Assembly: GCA_018662005.1 (NCBI GenBank)
Contig: JABJHA010000008.1
Coordinates: forward strand, 1-64,000
DNA: 64,000 nucleotides
Reading direction: 5' to 3'
Origin: Rhodospirillaceae bacterium
GTDB lineage: Bacteria > Pseudomonadota > Alphaproteobacteria > Rhodospirillales > JABHCV01
Within the stretch, counting starts at the first letter, position 1, and each line of letters opens with the position of its first letter. A program made the translations under genes and the position numbers. A model generated the notes under the pieces. That model was not told where the DNA came from and did not search any database. It saw only the letters and a list, made by a program, of their open reading frames with translations. This document shows, one piece after another, positions 9,453-17,719 of the stretch.

Positions 9453-10069
9453 TCCTGTGACGGATGCGTCGATGAGAACCCTTCGAGGGCGTTCATGCGC
9501 CCGACAAGCGCCCCAAGGCGCGGGAATTTCGCCTCGTCGATGAGGTCCGGCAGGACGATGTTGATGAATTCGTAAGTCACCGCGGTGGTGATGTCGACTT
9601 GGCTCATTTCAGGCCCGGCCAGCCAGCCGCCGTCTTCGGGGGCCGCTGCTTCGAGCGCGCTTAATCCCGCCAATGCCTGCCCGGTGGCAGCGTCGAACCA
9701 CTGATCCCAGAACTTGTCTTCGGGACGGCGGTTCTTCTCGTAGTGGGCGACAACGCCCTTTTCAGCTGCCCCGACAGCCAGCGACAAGAGCCTGAGTGCT
9801 TTGCGGCGTTCAGGCCCCGCAGCCGGAAGCAAGGCCCGCTCAGGGCCCACCAATTCGTCGAGATACTCAAGAATGGCGATACTGTCGATCAGCACTTCGC
9901 CATCATCAAGAACCAGCGCCGGGACCCGCCTGAGCGGGTTGAGTTCACCAATGGCCTGCACGTCGGTGGCGGTGCTCAACGCTTTGCGCTGACATTCAAA
10001 ACCAAGCACGTTAAGGCTCACCAGTGTTCGCCTGACAAACGGCGACAACAATCGACCGATAAGTATCAC
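9449..10069 (-). CDS. Glutathione S-transferase family protein
   Basis: A 206-residue GST. The N-terminal thioredoxin-like domain has LIGRLLSPFVRRTLVSLNVLGFE with a candidate catalytic Ser/Arg near residue 9, the cis-Pro motif RRVPALVLDDGEVLIDSIAI, and a helical C-terminal domain with the N-capping SQVDITTAVTYEF. The start is GTG with AAGGA 8 bp upstream. It lies 18 bp downstream of the dimethylglycine dehydrogenase-like gene in the same direction and is probably in its operon, but no role of glutathione in that pathway is evident. Confidence 0.85.
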   Translation of the reverse strand: MILIGRLLSPFVRRTLVSLNVLGFECQRKALSTATDVQAIGELNPLRRVPALVLDDGEVLIDSIAILEYLDELVGPERALLPAAGPERRKALRLLSLAVGAAEKGVVAHYEKNRRPEDKFWDQWFDAATGQALAGLSALEAAAPEDGGWLAGPEMSQVDITTAVTYEFINIVLPDLIDEAKFPRLGALVGRMNALEGFSSTHPSQD

Positions 10070-10087
10070 GTCTTGTATTCCTTTCTT

Positions 10088-12544
10088 CTAGGCCTTGATC
10101 CGTTCACTTTTGGGATCATAGAACGGTTTTAGCGAGGCCGTTGCCGGGAAACGCTGGCAAGAGACTTCGATTTCATAGCTTCCGGCGTTAACGTAATCCG
10201 CATCGACACCGTCATCACATTCCACATACCCCATGCCGAGGGATTTACCGAGCGCATGGCCGAACATGCCTGATGTGATGTAACCGACGATTTCGTTGTT
10301 GCGCCAGATCGGTTCGTTGTGAAACATCAGTGGTTCCGGATCATCAAGGGCGAACTGGACAAGCCGTTTCTTGACACCATTCTTGCGTTGCTCTTCGAGC
10401 GCATCCTTGCCGATAAAGCCGCCCGGCTTGTCCCAGGCGACGGCGAAGCCAAGGCCCGCTTCAACGGGGGTGTCTTCACCGGCAATGTCATGGCCCCAGT
10501 GGCGGTAGGCTTTTTCGGTGCGCAGGGAATTCATGGCGTGCATCCCTACGTGTTGCAGCCCATAATCTTCCCCCGCCGCGACGATCAAGTCGTATACGCC
10601 GGTGGCGAATTCTGTCGGGATATAAAGCTCCCAACCCAGCTCACCAACATAGGTAATGCGCGAGGCCCGGACCATGGCGTAACCAAGCTCAATCTGCTGA
10701 CTGGTGGCGAACGGGAAGGCCTCATTGGACAGGTCCGCCGGGGTCAGGGTTTGCAAAAGCTCGCGGGATTTCGGCCCCATGACGCTGACCATGGCCATAC
10801 CGGAGCCAACATCGGTCAGGACGGCGTGAGCACCTGTCGGGATATTCTTCTTCAACCAGTTGAAATCCTTAGCTGCCGACGAGAAAGCGGTGACGACCAT
10901 ATAGCAGTCTTCGGCGGTCCTGGTGACGGTCAGATCGGCCTCGATGCCACCCTGTTCATTAAGCCACTGGGTGTAGACGATCTTGCCCACGGGCACCGAC
11001 ATATTATTGGCGGCAACCTTGTTGATAACCGCCTCGGCGTCGCGCCCCTGCAGCAGGAATTTTGCAAACGAGGTTTGGTCCAGCAAGCCGACGTTTTCAC
11101 GGATGGCCATGTGTTCCTTGCCTGAATGGGGGAACCAGTTTTGCCGCCCGTATGAATATTCATAAACGGGCTCGACCCCTTCGGGTGCGAACCAGTTTGC
11201 CCGCTCCCAGCCACCGGCCTCGCCAAAACAGGCGCCTTTGGCTTTCAGACGGTCATGCAGGGGGGAGGTTCTGGCCATCCGTGCCGATTCAAACTGACGG
11301 AACGGCCAGTGCATGGCATAAAGAAGCCCCAGCCCTTCGACCGTGCGGTCATGCAAATACTTGGCGTTATTCTGAAACGGCAACATGCGGTTGATGTCCA
11401 CATCCCACAGGTCCATCGGCGGGCGCTTGTTGACGATCCAGTCGGCCAAAACCTTGCCTGCCCCGCCAGCGGACTGGATACCCGTCGAATTGAAACCGGT
11501 GGCGACGTAGAAATTTTCGACCTCCGGCGTCGGCCCCAAATAATAGCGATCATCGGGGGTGAAGCTTTCCGGCCCGTTAAAGAACAGCTGGATGCCGACA
11601 TTTTCCAAGGCTGGCAAACGGCGCATGGCGGTTTCCAAAATCGGCTCGAAATGGTCGAAATCATCGGGCAGCTGGGTGAAGGAGAAATCATCGGGGATGC
11701 CGCCCATGCTGGCCATACCCCACGGCTTGGCAACCGGCTCGAAGGCTCCCAGCAACAGTTTGCCGGCGTCTTCCTTGAAATAGGCGCAGTTGTCCGGATC
11801 GCGCAATACCGGCAGGCCGGGAGTCATGCCTTCAAAATTATCGGTGACGATATAAAAATGCTCGGCGGCGTGTAAGGGAACATTGGCCCCGGCCATCAAA
11901 CCAAGCTCGCGCCCCCACATGCCGGCGCAATTGACGACGACCTCTGCCTGGATGTCGCCCTTGTCGGTGGCGACGCCGGTGATCCGGCCATCCTTTTTAT
12001 GAACAGCGGTGACCTTGGTGTCTTCAAAGATTTTGGCACCGCCCATTTTCGCACCCTTGGCCAGCGCCTGGGTCAGGTCGATGGGATTGACCTTGCCGTC
12101 TTTGGGCAGGTAGACCGCGCCGACCACATCGTCAATGTTGATCAGCGGCCACTTGGCTTGCGCTTCCTTAGCCGATATGACGTCAACTTCCAGGCCAAAA
12201 ACCCGGGCCATTGATGCGCCACGCTTGAGTTCCTCGAAACGGCCTTCGCTGGTGGCAAGCGAAAGTGAGCCATGCTGGGCGAAGCCTGTCGCCTGCCCGG
12301 TTTCTTCTTCAAGACTGCCAATCATCTCGGCCGTGTACTGGGCCAGCTTTGTCATGTTCTGGGTTGCCCTAAGCTGCCCGACAAGACCGGCGGCATGCCA
12401 GGTGGTGCCACAGGTCAACTGCTTGCGCTCAAGCAGCACGACGTCACTCCATCCCAGTTTGGTCAAATGATAAGCCAGTGAACAGCCAACAATACCGCCG
12501 CCAACGATGACGACCTGGGCCTGGGTGGGGAATTGTTTCGACAT
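10088..12544 (-). CDS. FAD-dependent oxidoreductase fused to GcvT, dimethylglycine/sarcosine dehydrogenase family
   Basis: An 818-residue two-part enzyme. The N-terminal DAO-type FAD domain has the dinucleotide fold VVIVGGGIVGCSLAYHLTKLG, followed by LLERKQLTCGTTWHAAGLV, where a His can hold covalent FAD in this family, and ends near residue 430. The C-terminal part is a GcvT tetrahydrofolate-binding domain (RENVGLLDQTSFAKFLLQG and EKAYRHWGHDI.GEDTPVEAGLGF). Family members oxidatively demethylate dimethylglycine, sarcosine or related methylamines and pass the one-carbon unit to THF. Exact substrate is inferred, not proved. It follows an XRE-cupin regulator gene by 23 bp, and glycine formed could feed the gcv operon at 57 kb. 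Confidence 0.85.
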   Translation of the reverse strand: MSKQFPTQAQVVIVGGGIVGCSLAYHLTKLGWSDVVLLERKQLTCGTTWHAAGLVGQLRATQNMTKLAQYTAEMIGSLEEETGQATGFAQHGSLSLATSEGRFEELKRGASMARVFGLEVDVISAKEAQAKWPLINIDDVVGAVYLPKDGKVNPIDLTQALAKGAKMGGAKIFEDTKVTAVHKKDGRITGVATDKGDIQAEVVVNCAGMWGRELGLMAGANVPLHAAEHFYIVTDNFEGMTPGLPVLRDPDNCAYFKEDAGKLLLGAFEPVAKPWGMASMGGIPDDFSFTQLPDDFDHFEPILETAMRRLPALENVGIQLFFNGPESFTPDDRYYLGPTPEVENFYVATGFNSTGIQSAGGAGKVLADWIVNKRPPMDLWDVDINRMLPFQNNAKYLHDRTVEGLGLLYAMHWPFRQFESARMARTSPLHDRLKAKGACFGEAGGWERANWFAPEGVEPVYEYSYGRQNWFPHSGKEHMAIRENVGLLDQTSFAKFLLQGRDAEAVINKVAANNMSVPVGKIVYTQWLNEQGGIEADLTVTRTAEDCYMVVTAFSSAAKDFNWLKKNIPTGAHAVLTDVGSGMAMVSVMGPKSRELLQTLTPADLSNEAFPFATSQQIELGYAMVRASRITYVGELGWELYIPTEFATGVYDLIVAAGEDYGLQHVGMHAMNSLRTEKAYRHWGHDIAGEDTPVEAGLGFAVAWDKPGGFIGKDALEEQRKNGVKKRLVQFALDDPEPLMFHNEPIWRNNEIVGYITSGMFGHALGKSLGMGYVECDDGVDADYVNAGSYEIEVSCQRFPATASLKPFYDPKSERIKA

Positions 12545-12567
12545 GACGTTACCTCGTTTTTAAATGT

Positions 12568-13140
12568 TCAATATGATGGTGGGGTAACAACCCAGACGAC
12601 CGCCGTTGGCACGTCGCCGGGATTGTGACAGGTGTGAGGAAGATGGCTTTCAAAGGCGAAGCTGTCACCGGTCGCCAGAGTTTGAGTGTTACCGGCAACG
12701 GTCAGCTCAAGGACGCCTGAAACCACATAGCCGCCCTCCTCGCCTTTTCGGGAATAGGGCTCGCCGGTGCTGGCCCCGGGTTCCAGGGTGGTCATCAGCA
12801 TCTCGATTTGACGACTCAGGTTTGGCGACAACAGCTCTTCACTGACCCCGGTTCCCGTGTAACGCAACTGTCGCCGGGTATCCTTGCGGACAATGAAATC
12901 ACGCTCGTCTTCTGCGGCCACCGCATTGCCCTGAAAGAACCAGGTGATCTGAACAGCCAGCGCGTCGCTGATCAATTTCAGATTGGGAATGGTGACCGGG
13001 GAGATATTGCGTTCAACCTGGCTTAACCAGCCCGTCGAACGACCGACTTTAGCAGCCAGCTGCGGTATGGTCAGGCCCTTGGCCTTGCGCAGATCGCGGA
13101 CCTGAAAGCCAACGGGGATTGAGTCATTGTGCTTGATCAT
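12568..13140 (-). CDS. XRE-family transcriptional regulator with cupin domain
   Basis: A 190-residue regulator. The N-terminal helix-turn-helix (about residues 12-66; LRKAKGLTIPQLAAKVGRSTGWLSQVERNISPVTIPNL) is XRE-type, and the C-terminal cupin_2 domain (about 110-185) has GEEGGYVVSGVLELTVAGNTQTLATGDSFAFESHLPHTCHNPGD. The cupin is the expected effector-sensing part. Such regulators commonly sit next to amine or amino-acid catabolic genes; here the gene is first in line before the dimethylglycine dehydrogenase-like gene, so it probably controls that unit and itself. The AT-rich inverted repeats at 13220-13257 are candidate operators. Confidence 0.88.
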   Translation of the reverse strand: MIKHNDSIPVGFQVRDLRKAKGLTIPQLAAKVGRSTGWLSQVERNISPVTIPNLKLISDALAVQITWFFQGNAVAAEDERDFIVRKDTRRQLRYTGTGVSEELLSPNLSRQIEMLMTTLEPGASTGEPYSRKGEEGGYVVSGVLELTVAGNTQTLATGDSFAFESHLPHTCHNPGDVPTAVVWVVTPPSY

Positions 13141-13219
13141 CTGACTGTCTTCTGATCACCGGGAGATCGTGTTGACGGACAACTTCAAGGGAAAAATTAG
13201 GCCTCATCCCGGCAAAAGT

Positions 13220-13257
13220 AAATGAAATAAACAATGTAAAATTTCATTTTTATGAAA
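13220..13257. promoter_or_regulatory. Overlapping AT-rich inverted repeats upstream of XRE-cupin gene
   Basis: AAATGAAAT (13220-13228) is repeated inverted as ATTTCATTT (13241-13249), and the second arm also pairs with ATGAAA at 13252-13257 across a TTTT spacer. This makes three ATGAAA half-sites in 38 bp, about 80 bp upstream of the regulator start. They could be an autoregulatory operator or a promoter for the divergent 13370 ORF. The evidence is symmetry and position only. Confidence 0.35.
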
Positions 13258-13369
13258 AATATTGAAAAAACAGACCCTTGGCGGCGCATTTTTTACACTT
13301 GCCAAATCTCTAATACACGATATGAAGAGCCCCTCTTTCCTCGCCCCCTGAAAATGGACATGCCAAACC

Positions 13370-13669
13370 GTGATCAAGCCAACGCTTGCAGCTTTTGCCG
13401 ATCGCCTTTCGGCAGCCGATTGGCGAGACAGGGAACTTCCCCCGTTCACCCCCGGCCGCATCAAGACCGAGGTGCTTTCGGGGCTGACCGTTGCCCTGGC
13501 CCAGAAATACGAAACCCTTGGCAAGACCATCCAGTTGCGCCATCTGTCGCCAGACTGTCACCGGTTGCTCAATCGGGCCGGTCAATTGATGGTCGATTCA
13601 GATGATGATCCCAGTTACGGCATCGCCGTCGACTATTCCATCAAAACCGGAATCATGGGCAGCCATTAG
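13370..13669 (+). pseudogene. SulP anion transporter remnant with in-frame internal deletion
   Basis: A 99-codon ORF from GTG 13370. Residues 24-44 (PPFTPGRIKTEVLSGLTVALA) look like the region just before and into the first membrane helix of SulP anion transporters. Residues 45-99 (QKYETLGKTIQLRHLSPDCHRLL... and a DSDDDPSYGIAVDY segment) look like the C-terminal end of the STAS domain of the same family. The membrane core of several hundred residues is missing and the frame is preserved, which suggests a deletion joining the two ends near position 13501. The product would have no transmembrane bundle, so transport is impossible; a small STAS-like peptide could still be made. Family assignment is from memory of SulP motifs. 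It overlaps the convergent cyclase gene by 4 bp. Confidence 0.55.
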
Positions 13670-14703
13670 GCGGCTGTCCGAACAAGGGTGAACAATTCCG
13701 TTTCGTGGGCCCGCCCACGCAACTGAACAACGCCCTTTGAGACGGCCTGAAAAGCTGTGTCCAGGGTGATGTGTTCGAGTAATTCACCTGAAATCAAAAG
13801 TCCACTTTGCAACGCCTTGCACTGTTGCTCGATACGCGCCGCCGTGTTGACGGTGTCGCCGAAATAGGAAATTTCCTGTTTCTGGTCGCCGATCTGACTG
13901 ATCACCACCGGGCCGCCGTGCAGGCCAATGTGGTAAGACGGCACGGCCCCGAACTCAATTTCATACTGGTCAGCCTTGCCAGCCACGTAATCGTCAATGG
14001 CGAAGCAACAGCGGATCGCGCGCATATTGGCGGCCCCGGTTTTAAGTGGCCACGTCACCACCACCTGATCACCCACATAACGATGAATATCGCCACCATG
14101 TTCGATGATCGGTTCGGTGATATCGAAAAAAAATTTGGTGATCAGCTTTTGCACCCCAACATCACCTAGACGCTCGGCCAGCGCGGTCGAACCGGCCAGA
14201 TCAAGAAACATGAAAATCTTGTCCTCGCGAACTGGCTGGCGGTATCTGCCGAGGATAATATTTACCAGGGTATGACCGCCTAGAATGCGGATAATCTGAT
14301 TGATCGTCTGAACCACGAAGACGACCGACAAGACGACAATCAGGATGCGAAGGAATTCGGGTTTGAAAATAAAGTCCAGGCTATAAAGCCCATGGAATAT
14401 CGCCCGCCCGAAGATACCACCACCGATGACGATAAACACCAGCACCAAAGACTTTAAGGCGATGGCGGTGAGAAAATAGAGCTGCCTGATCCTGGCGCCA
14501 TAGCGGCTTGGAATCAGAACAATTTCGAAGAACCAGACCAAAGACCCACCAAACAGCCACATAATGCCGCCATGGACCATGGCCGTGGGCCGATCCACTT
14601 CGCTGCCCAAGTCACCCACAGAGGCGTAAAAGACTCCCGTCAGTCCGGCCAGGATCGACAGAATGACGAACAGTCGAAGCCGGGATGCCATCAATCGGGA
14701 CAA
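13666..14703 (-). CDS. Membrane class III adenylate/guanylate cyclase
   Basis: A 345-residue cyclase with an N-terminal membrane domain of about four helices (residues 8-28, 40-62, 75-100, 117-137) and a cytoplasmic catalytic domain (about 160-345). Metal-binding Asp residues lie in FMFLDLAGSTALAERLG and DIHRYVGDQVVVTW, and DTVNTAARIEQQ carries the transition-state Asn and Arg, so the site is complete. A TTG start at 14703 is chosen because GGAG lies 5 bp upstream; the ATG four codons later is too far from it. It follows mmsA by 23 bp in the same direction, so it may be transcribed with the beta-alanine genes. ATP or GTP preference is not decided. Confidence 0.88.
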   Translation of the reverse strand: MSRLMASRLRLFVILSILAGLTGVFYASVGDLGSEVDRPTAMVHGGIMWLFGGSLVWFFEIVLIPSRYGARIRQLYFLTAIALKSLVLVFIVIGGGIFGRAIFHGLYSLDFIFKPEFLRILIVVLSVVFVVQTINQIIRILGGHTLVNIILGRYRQPVREDKIFMFLDLAGSTALAERLGDVGVQKLITKFFFDITEPIIEHGGDIHRYVGDQVVVTWPLKTGAANMRAIRCCFAIDDYVAGKADQYEIEFGAVPSYHIGLHGGPVVISQIGDQKQEISYFGDTVNTAARIEQQCKALQSGLLISGELLEHITLDTAFQAVSKGVVQLRGRAHETELFTLVRTAA

Positions 14704-14726
14704 ATCAACTCCCCTGTTTTAGGATC

Positions 14727-16232
14727 TCAGTGGTCGGAGCCGCGCTTGAAATTGAATTCGGCGCCCTCGCGTATGCCTGAAGGCCAGCGCGTGGTCATGG
14801 TTTTCAGGCGGGTGTAAAAGCGTACGCCCTCCATGCCATGGATATGGTGATCACCGAAAAGCGAGCGCTTCCAGCCGCCGAAGCTGTGATAGGCGACGGG
14901 AACCGGGATCGGCACGTTAATACCGATCATGCCGATTTTGGCGCGGCTGGCGAAATCGCGGGCCGCGTCACCGTCGCGGGTGAAGATCGCGGCACCGTTG
15001 CCATATTCATGATCGTTAACCAGGCCAATGGCGGTGTCATAGTCCTCGGCGCGAACGACGGAAAGAACAGGTCCGAAGATCTCGTCCGTATAAATGGACA
15101 TGTCAGGGGTGACCTTGTCGAACAGGCAGCCGCCAACGAAGTAACCGTTCTCATACCCTTGAAGGGATATATCACGGCCATCAACGACCAGTTCGGCACC
15201 GGCGGCGACACCGGCATCCACGTAACCCTTGATACGATCCTGTGAGTCCCGCGAAATAACCGGACCCATTTCAGAGTCTTCATCGGAATAGGGGCCAACT
15301 TTCAGGGCACTCACTTTTGGCGCAAGTTTTCCGACCAGCGTATCGGCGGTCGCGTCACCGACACAGACGGCGACGGAAATCGCCATGCAGCGCTCACCGG
15401 CTGATCCGTATCCGGCACCCATCAGGGCATCGGTGGCTTGATCCATATCGGCGTCGGGCATGACGATCATGTGGTTCTTGGCGCCGCACAATGCCTGCAC
15501 CCGCTTGCCGTGGGCGCAACCGGTTTTGTAAATGTATTCACCAATCTGGGTCGAACCGACAAAGCTGATGGCGTCAATGCGCTCATCTGTCAGCAACACA
15601 TCGACGGCTTCCTTGTCGCCGTTGACGACGTTGAGAACACCATCGGGCAGACCGGCCTGGCTTGCCAGTTCGGCAATCCGAATGGCGACAGATGGGTCAC
15701 GTTCGGACGGCTTCAGGACGAAGGTATTGCCACAGGCAAGGGCCACCGGATACATCCACATGGGGACCATGGCCGGAAAGTTAAACGGCGTGATACCGGC
15801 GACGACGCCGACAGGCTGACGAATGGTGTAGCTGTCAACGCTGGAGCCGACATTTTCGGAATACTCACCCTTCAAGGCCTGCGGGATACCGCAGGCGAAT
15901 TCGACAACTTCAATGCCCCGGCCAAGCTCTCCACGGGCGTCGGGCAGGGTTTTGCCATGTTCCGCCGACAGCAGTTCAGCCAGTTCGTCCGTATGCTCGA
16001 TCAGCAGTTCACGCAATTTGAACAGCACCTGGGTGCGTCTGGCTGGCGGGGTCGCGGCCCAAGCCGGAAGGGCGGCGGCGGCGGCGGCTATAACATCACG
16101 AACCTCATCGGCGCTTGCCAATGGAACCTGGGCCGTCACATCGCCGGTTGCCGGGTTGAAAACGTCGCCCAGGCGGCCGCTTTTCCCTTCGACTAATTTA
16201 CCATCGATAAAATGGTTCAGCGTCTTGGTCAT
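14727..16232 (-). CDS. mmsA: CoA-acylating methylmalonate/malonate semialdehyde dehydrogenase
   Basis: A 501-residue aldehyde dehydrogenase of the MmsA/IolA group, which converts malonate or methylmalonate semialdehyde with NAD+ and CoA to acetyl- or propionyl-CoA and CO2. Marks are GVVAGITPFNFPAMVPMWM, the NAD-binding FVGSTQIGEYIY, the catalytic Cys in GYGSAGERCMAISVAV near residue 286, and the terminal AYHSFGGWKRSLFGDHHIHG, which is specific to MmsA. Length matches the family. The start has AAGGAG upstream. It lies 15 bp after an omega-aminotransferase gene; together they would take beta-alanine to acetyl-CoA. Confidence 0.93.
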   Translation of the reverse strand: MTKTLNHFIDGKLVEGKSGRLGDVFNPATGDVTAQVPLASADEVRDVIAAAAAALPAWAATPPARRTQVLFKLRELLIEHTDELAELLSAEHGKTLPDARGELGRGIEVVEFACGIPQALKGEYSENVGSSVDSYTIRQPVGVVAGITPFNFPAMVPMWMYPVALACGNTFVLKPSERDPSVAIRIAELASQAGLPDGVLNVVNGDKEAVDVLLTDERIDAISFVGSTQIGEYIYKTGCAHGKRVQALCGAKNHMIVMPDADMDQATDALMGAGYGSAGERCMAISVAVCVGDATADTLVGKLAPKVSALKVGPYSDEDSEMGPVISRDSQDRIKGYVDAGVAAGAELVVDGRDISLQGYENGYFVGGCLFDKVTPDMSIYTDEIFGPVLSVVRAEDYDTAIGLVNDHEYGNGAAIFTRDGDAARDFASRAKIGMIGINVPIPVPVAYHSFGGWKRSLFGDHHIHGMEGVRFYTRLKTMTTRWPSGIREGAEFNFKRGSDH

Positions 16233-16247
16233 CTTTCTTGATCTCCT

Positions 16248-17558
16248 TTAGAGGTTCGCCAGAACATCGCGCAGGATGCCGCCGATTTCGTCAATATCAC
16301 TCTTTTGGGCAATAAATGGCGGGGCGACCAGGGCGCAGTCCCCGGTAAATTTAACATGCAAGCCAGAAGCAAAGATCTTCTTCATGGCCCGGGTGCCGGC
16401 GATGCCGGGGGCCTCGCCGGTTGAAATGTCGATACCGGCAAGCATCCCGTAACCACGAATATCGGTAACCTTGTCCAGATCCTGCATATCATAAATCATG
16501 TCGAGGAAATATTCGGACATTGCCGCTGACTTATCGAACAGGCCATCATTTTCATAAATGTCCAGGGTCGCCAGGCCAGCCGCGCAAGACGCCGGATTGC
16601 CCGAATAGGTGTAACCGTGGAAGAATTCGACCGCCCCGTCGGGTGCGGCATCAACGACGGTGTCGTAGATTTCATCCCTGACGGCGACAGCGCCCATGGG
16701 CAGCACGCCATTTGTCAGGGCCTTGGCCATGGTCATGATATCCGGGGTGACGCCGAATTCCTGGGCGGCGAATGGCTTACCCAAACGCCCAAAGCCTGTG
16801 ATCACTTCATCAAAAACAAGCAGGATGCCGTGGGTGTCACAAATTTCGCGAAGCCGTTCAAGATAGCCCTTGGGTGGCACCAGACAACCTGTTGAACCGG
16901 CAACCGGCTCGACAAAACAGGCCGCAATGTTACGCCCACCGAGCAACTGGGCGAAACGTTCAAGGTCTTCAGCCATTTCGGCGCCGTGTTCGGGCTGGCC
17001 GCGACCAAAGCGGGCTTCCGGCGTCCAGGTGTGGCGCATGTGCGCGATACCGGGCATCACGGAGCCAAAAATTTCGCGGTTTTTCATCAGGCCGGAAAGC
17101 GAAGTGCCGCCAATGTTGACGCCATGATAGGCGCGCTCGCGCGAGATAAACCTGGAACGGTGCCCCTCGCCGCGGGCGCTGTGATAGGCCATGGCGATTT
17201 TCAGGGCAGTGTCGATGCTTTCAGAACCGGAGTTGGTAAAGAACACATGGTTGATTTCATCGGGGGTCAGGGCGGCGACACGGCTTGCCAGCTCGAAAGA
17301 CGGCGGCGAGCCGATCTGGAAATGCGGGCTGTAGTCGATTTCCATCAACTGCTTGGCCACGGCGTCGGCGATTTCCTGACGGCCATGACCGGCAGCGCAA
17401 CAGAACAGGCCGGATGAGCCATCTATGACGCGGCCGCCGTTATGATTGGTGTAGTGCATGCCCTCGCCCTTGACGACAAGCCGGGGGTCGGCCTTGAAGT
17501 CGCGGTTGGCGGTAAATGGCATCCAATGGCTTTCAAGACTGTTGGTCGTATACTGCAT
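16248..17558 (-). CDS. Class III aminotransferase, beta-alanine/omega-amino acid:pyruvate type
   Basis: A 436-residue PLP enzyme. The sequence has LESHWMPFTANRDFKADPRL at the N-terminus, typical of beta-alanine-pyruvate transaminases, with FTNSGSESIDTALKIA, the PLP-Asp motif LLVFDEVITGFGR, and the Schiff-base Lys in MTMAKALTNGVLPMGAV. It would move the amino group of beta-alanine or another omega-amino acid to pyruvate, giving a semialdehyde and alanine. The ATG at 17558 is preferred to an upstream start at 17597 because AGGAG lies 8 bp before it. Context with mmsA downstream and a divergent MocR regulator supports a beta-alanine-type pathway. The exact donor is inferred. Confidence 0.88.
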   Translation of the reverse strand: MQYTTNSLESHWMPFTANRDFKADPRLVVKGEGMHYTNHNGGRVIDGSSGLFCCAAGHGRQEIADAVAKQLMEIDYSPHFQIGSPPSFELASRVAALTPDEINHVFFTNSGSESIDTALKIAMAYHSARGEGHRSRFISRERAYHGVNIGGTSLSGLMKNREIFGSVMPGIAHMRHTWTPEARFGRGQPEHGAEMAEDLERFAQLLGGRNIAACFVEPVAGSTGCLVPPKGYLERLREICDTHGILLVFDEVITGFGRLGKPFAAQEFGVTPDIMTMAKALTNGVLPMGAVAVRDEIYDTVVDAAPDGAVEFFHGYTYSGNPASCAAGLATLDIYENDGLFDKSAAMSEYFLDMIYDMQDLDKVTDIRGYGMLAGIDISTGEAPGIAGTRAMKKIFASGLHVKFTGDCALVAPPFIAQKSDIDEIGGILRDVLANL

Positions 17559-17605
17559 TGGATAAGCTCCTGTTTCACGCACCCTGGTTTGGCCCATCGG
17601 TGCAG

Positions 17606-17619
17606 ATCATTTCAATGAT
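17606..17619. promoter_or_regulatory. Palindrome between aminotransferase and MocR genes
   Basis: ATCATT-TC-AATGAT is a perfect 6+2+6 palindrome in the 161-bp divergent region, about 48 bp upstream of the aminotransferase start. It may be a regulator site, but MocR proteins often bind direct repeats, so the assignment to MocR is weak. Confidence 0.3.
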
Positions 17620-17719
17620 AAATAAGGGCGTCTAACTTGTCCCCGTATAGCAAACACCGTAGTCTTTCCGGCTTCGGATATTGTAGAGCCAATTAACGTT
17701 TTTTGCCTAGGCCAACACC

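Noticed and set aside
13252-13605. 117-codon ORF overlapping the SulP remnant in another frame
   Set aside because: It is rich in Arg/Pro/Ser as expected of a shadow frame and has no family motif, while the 13370 frame does.
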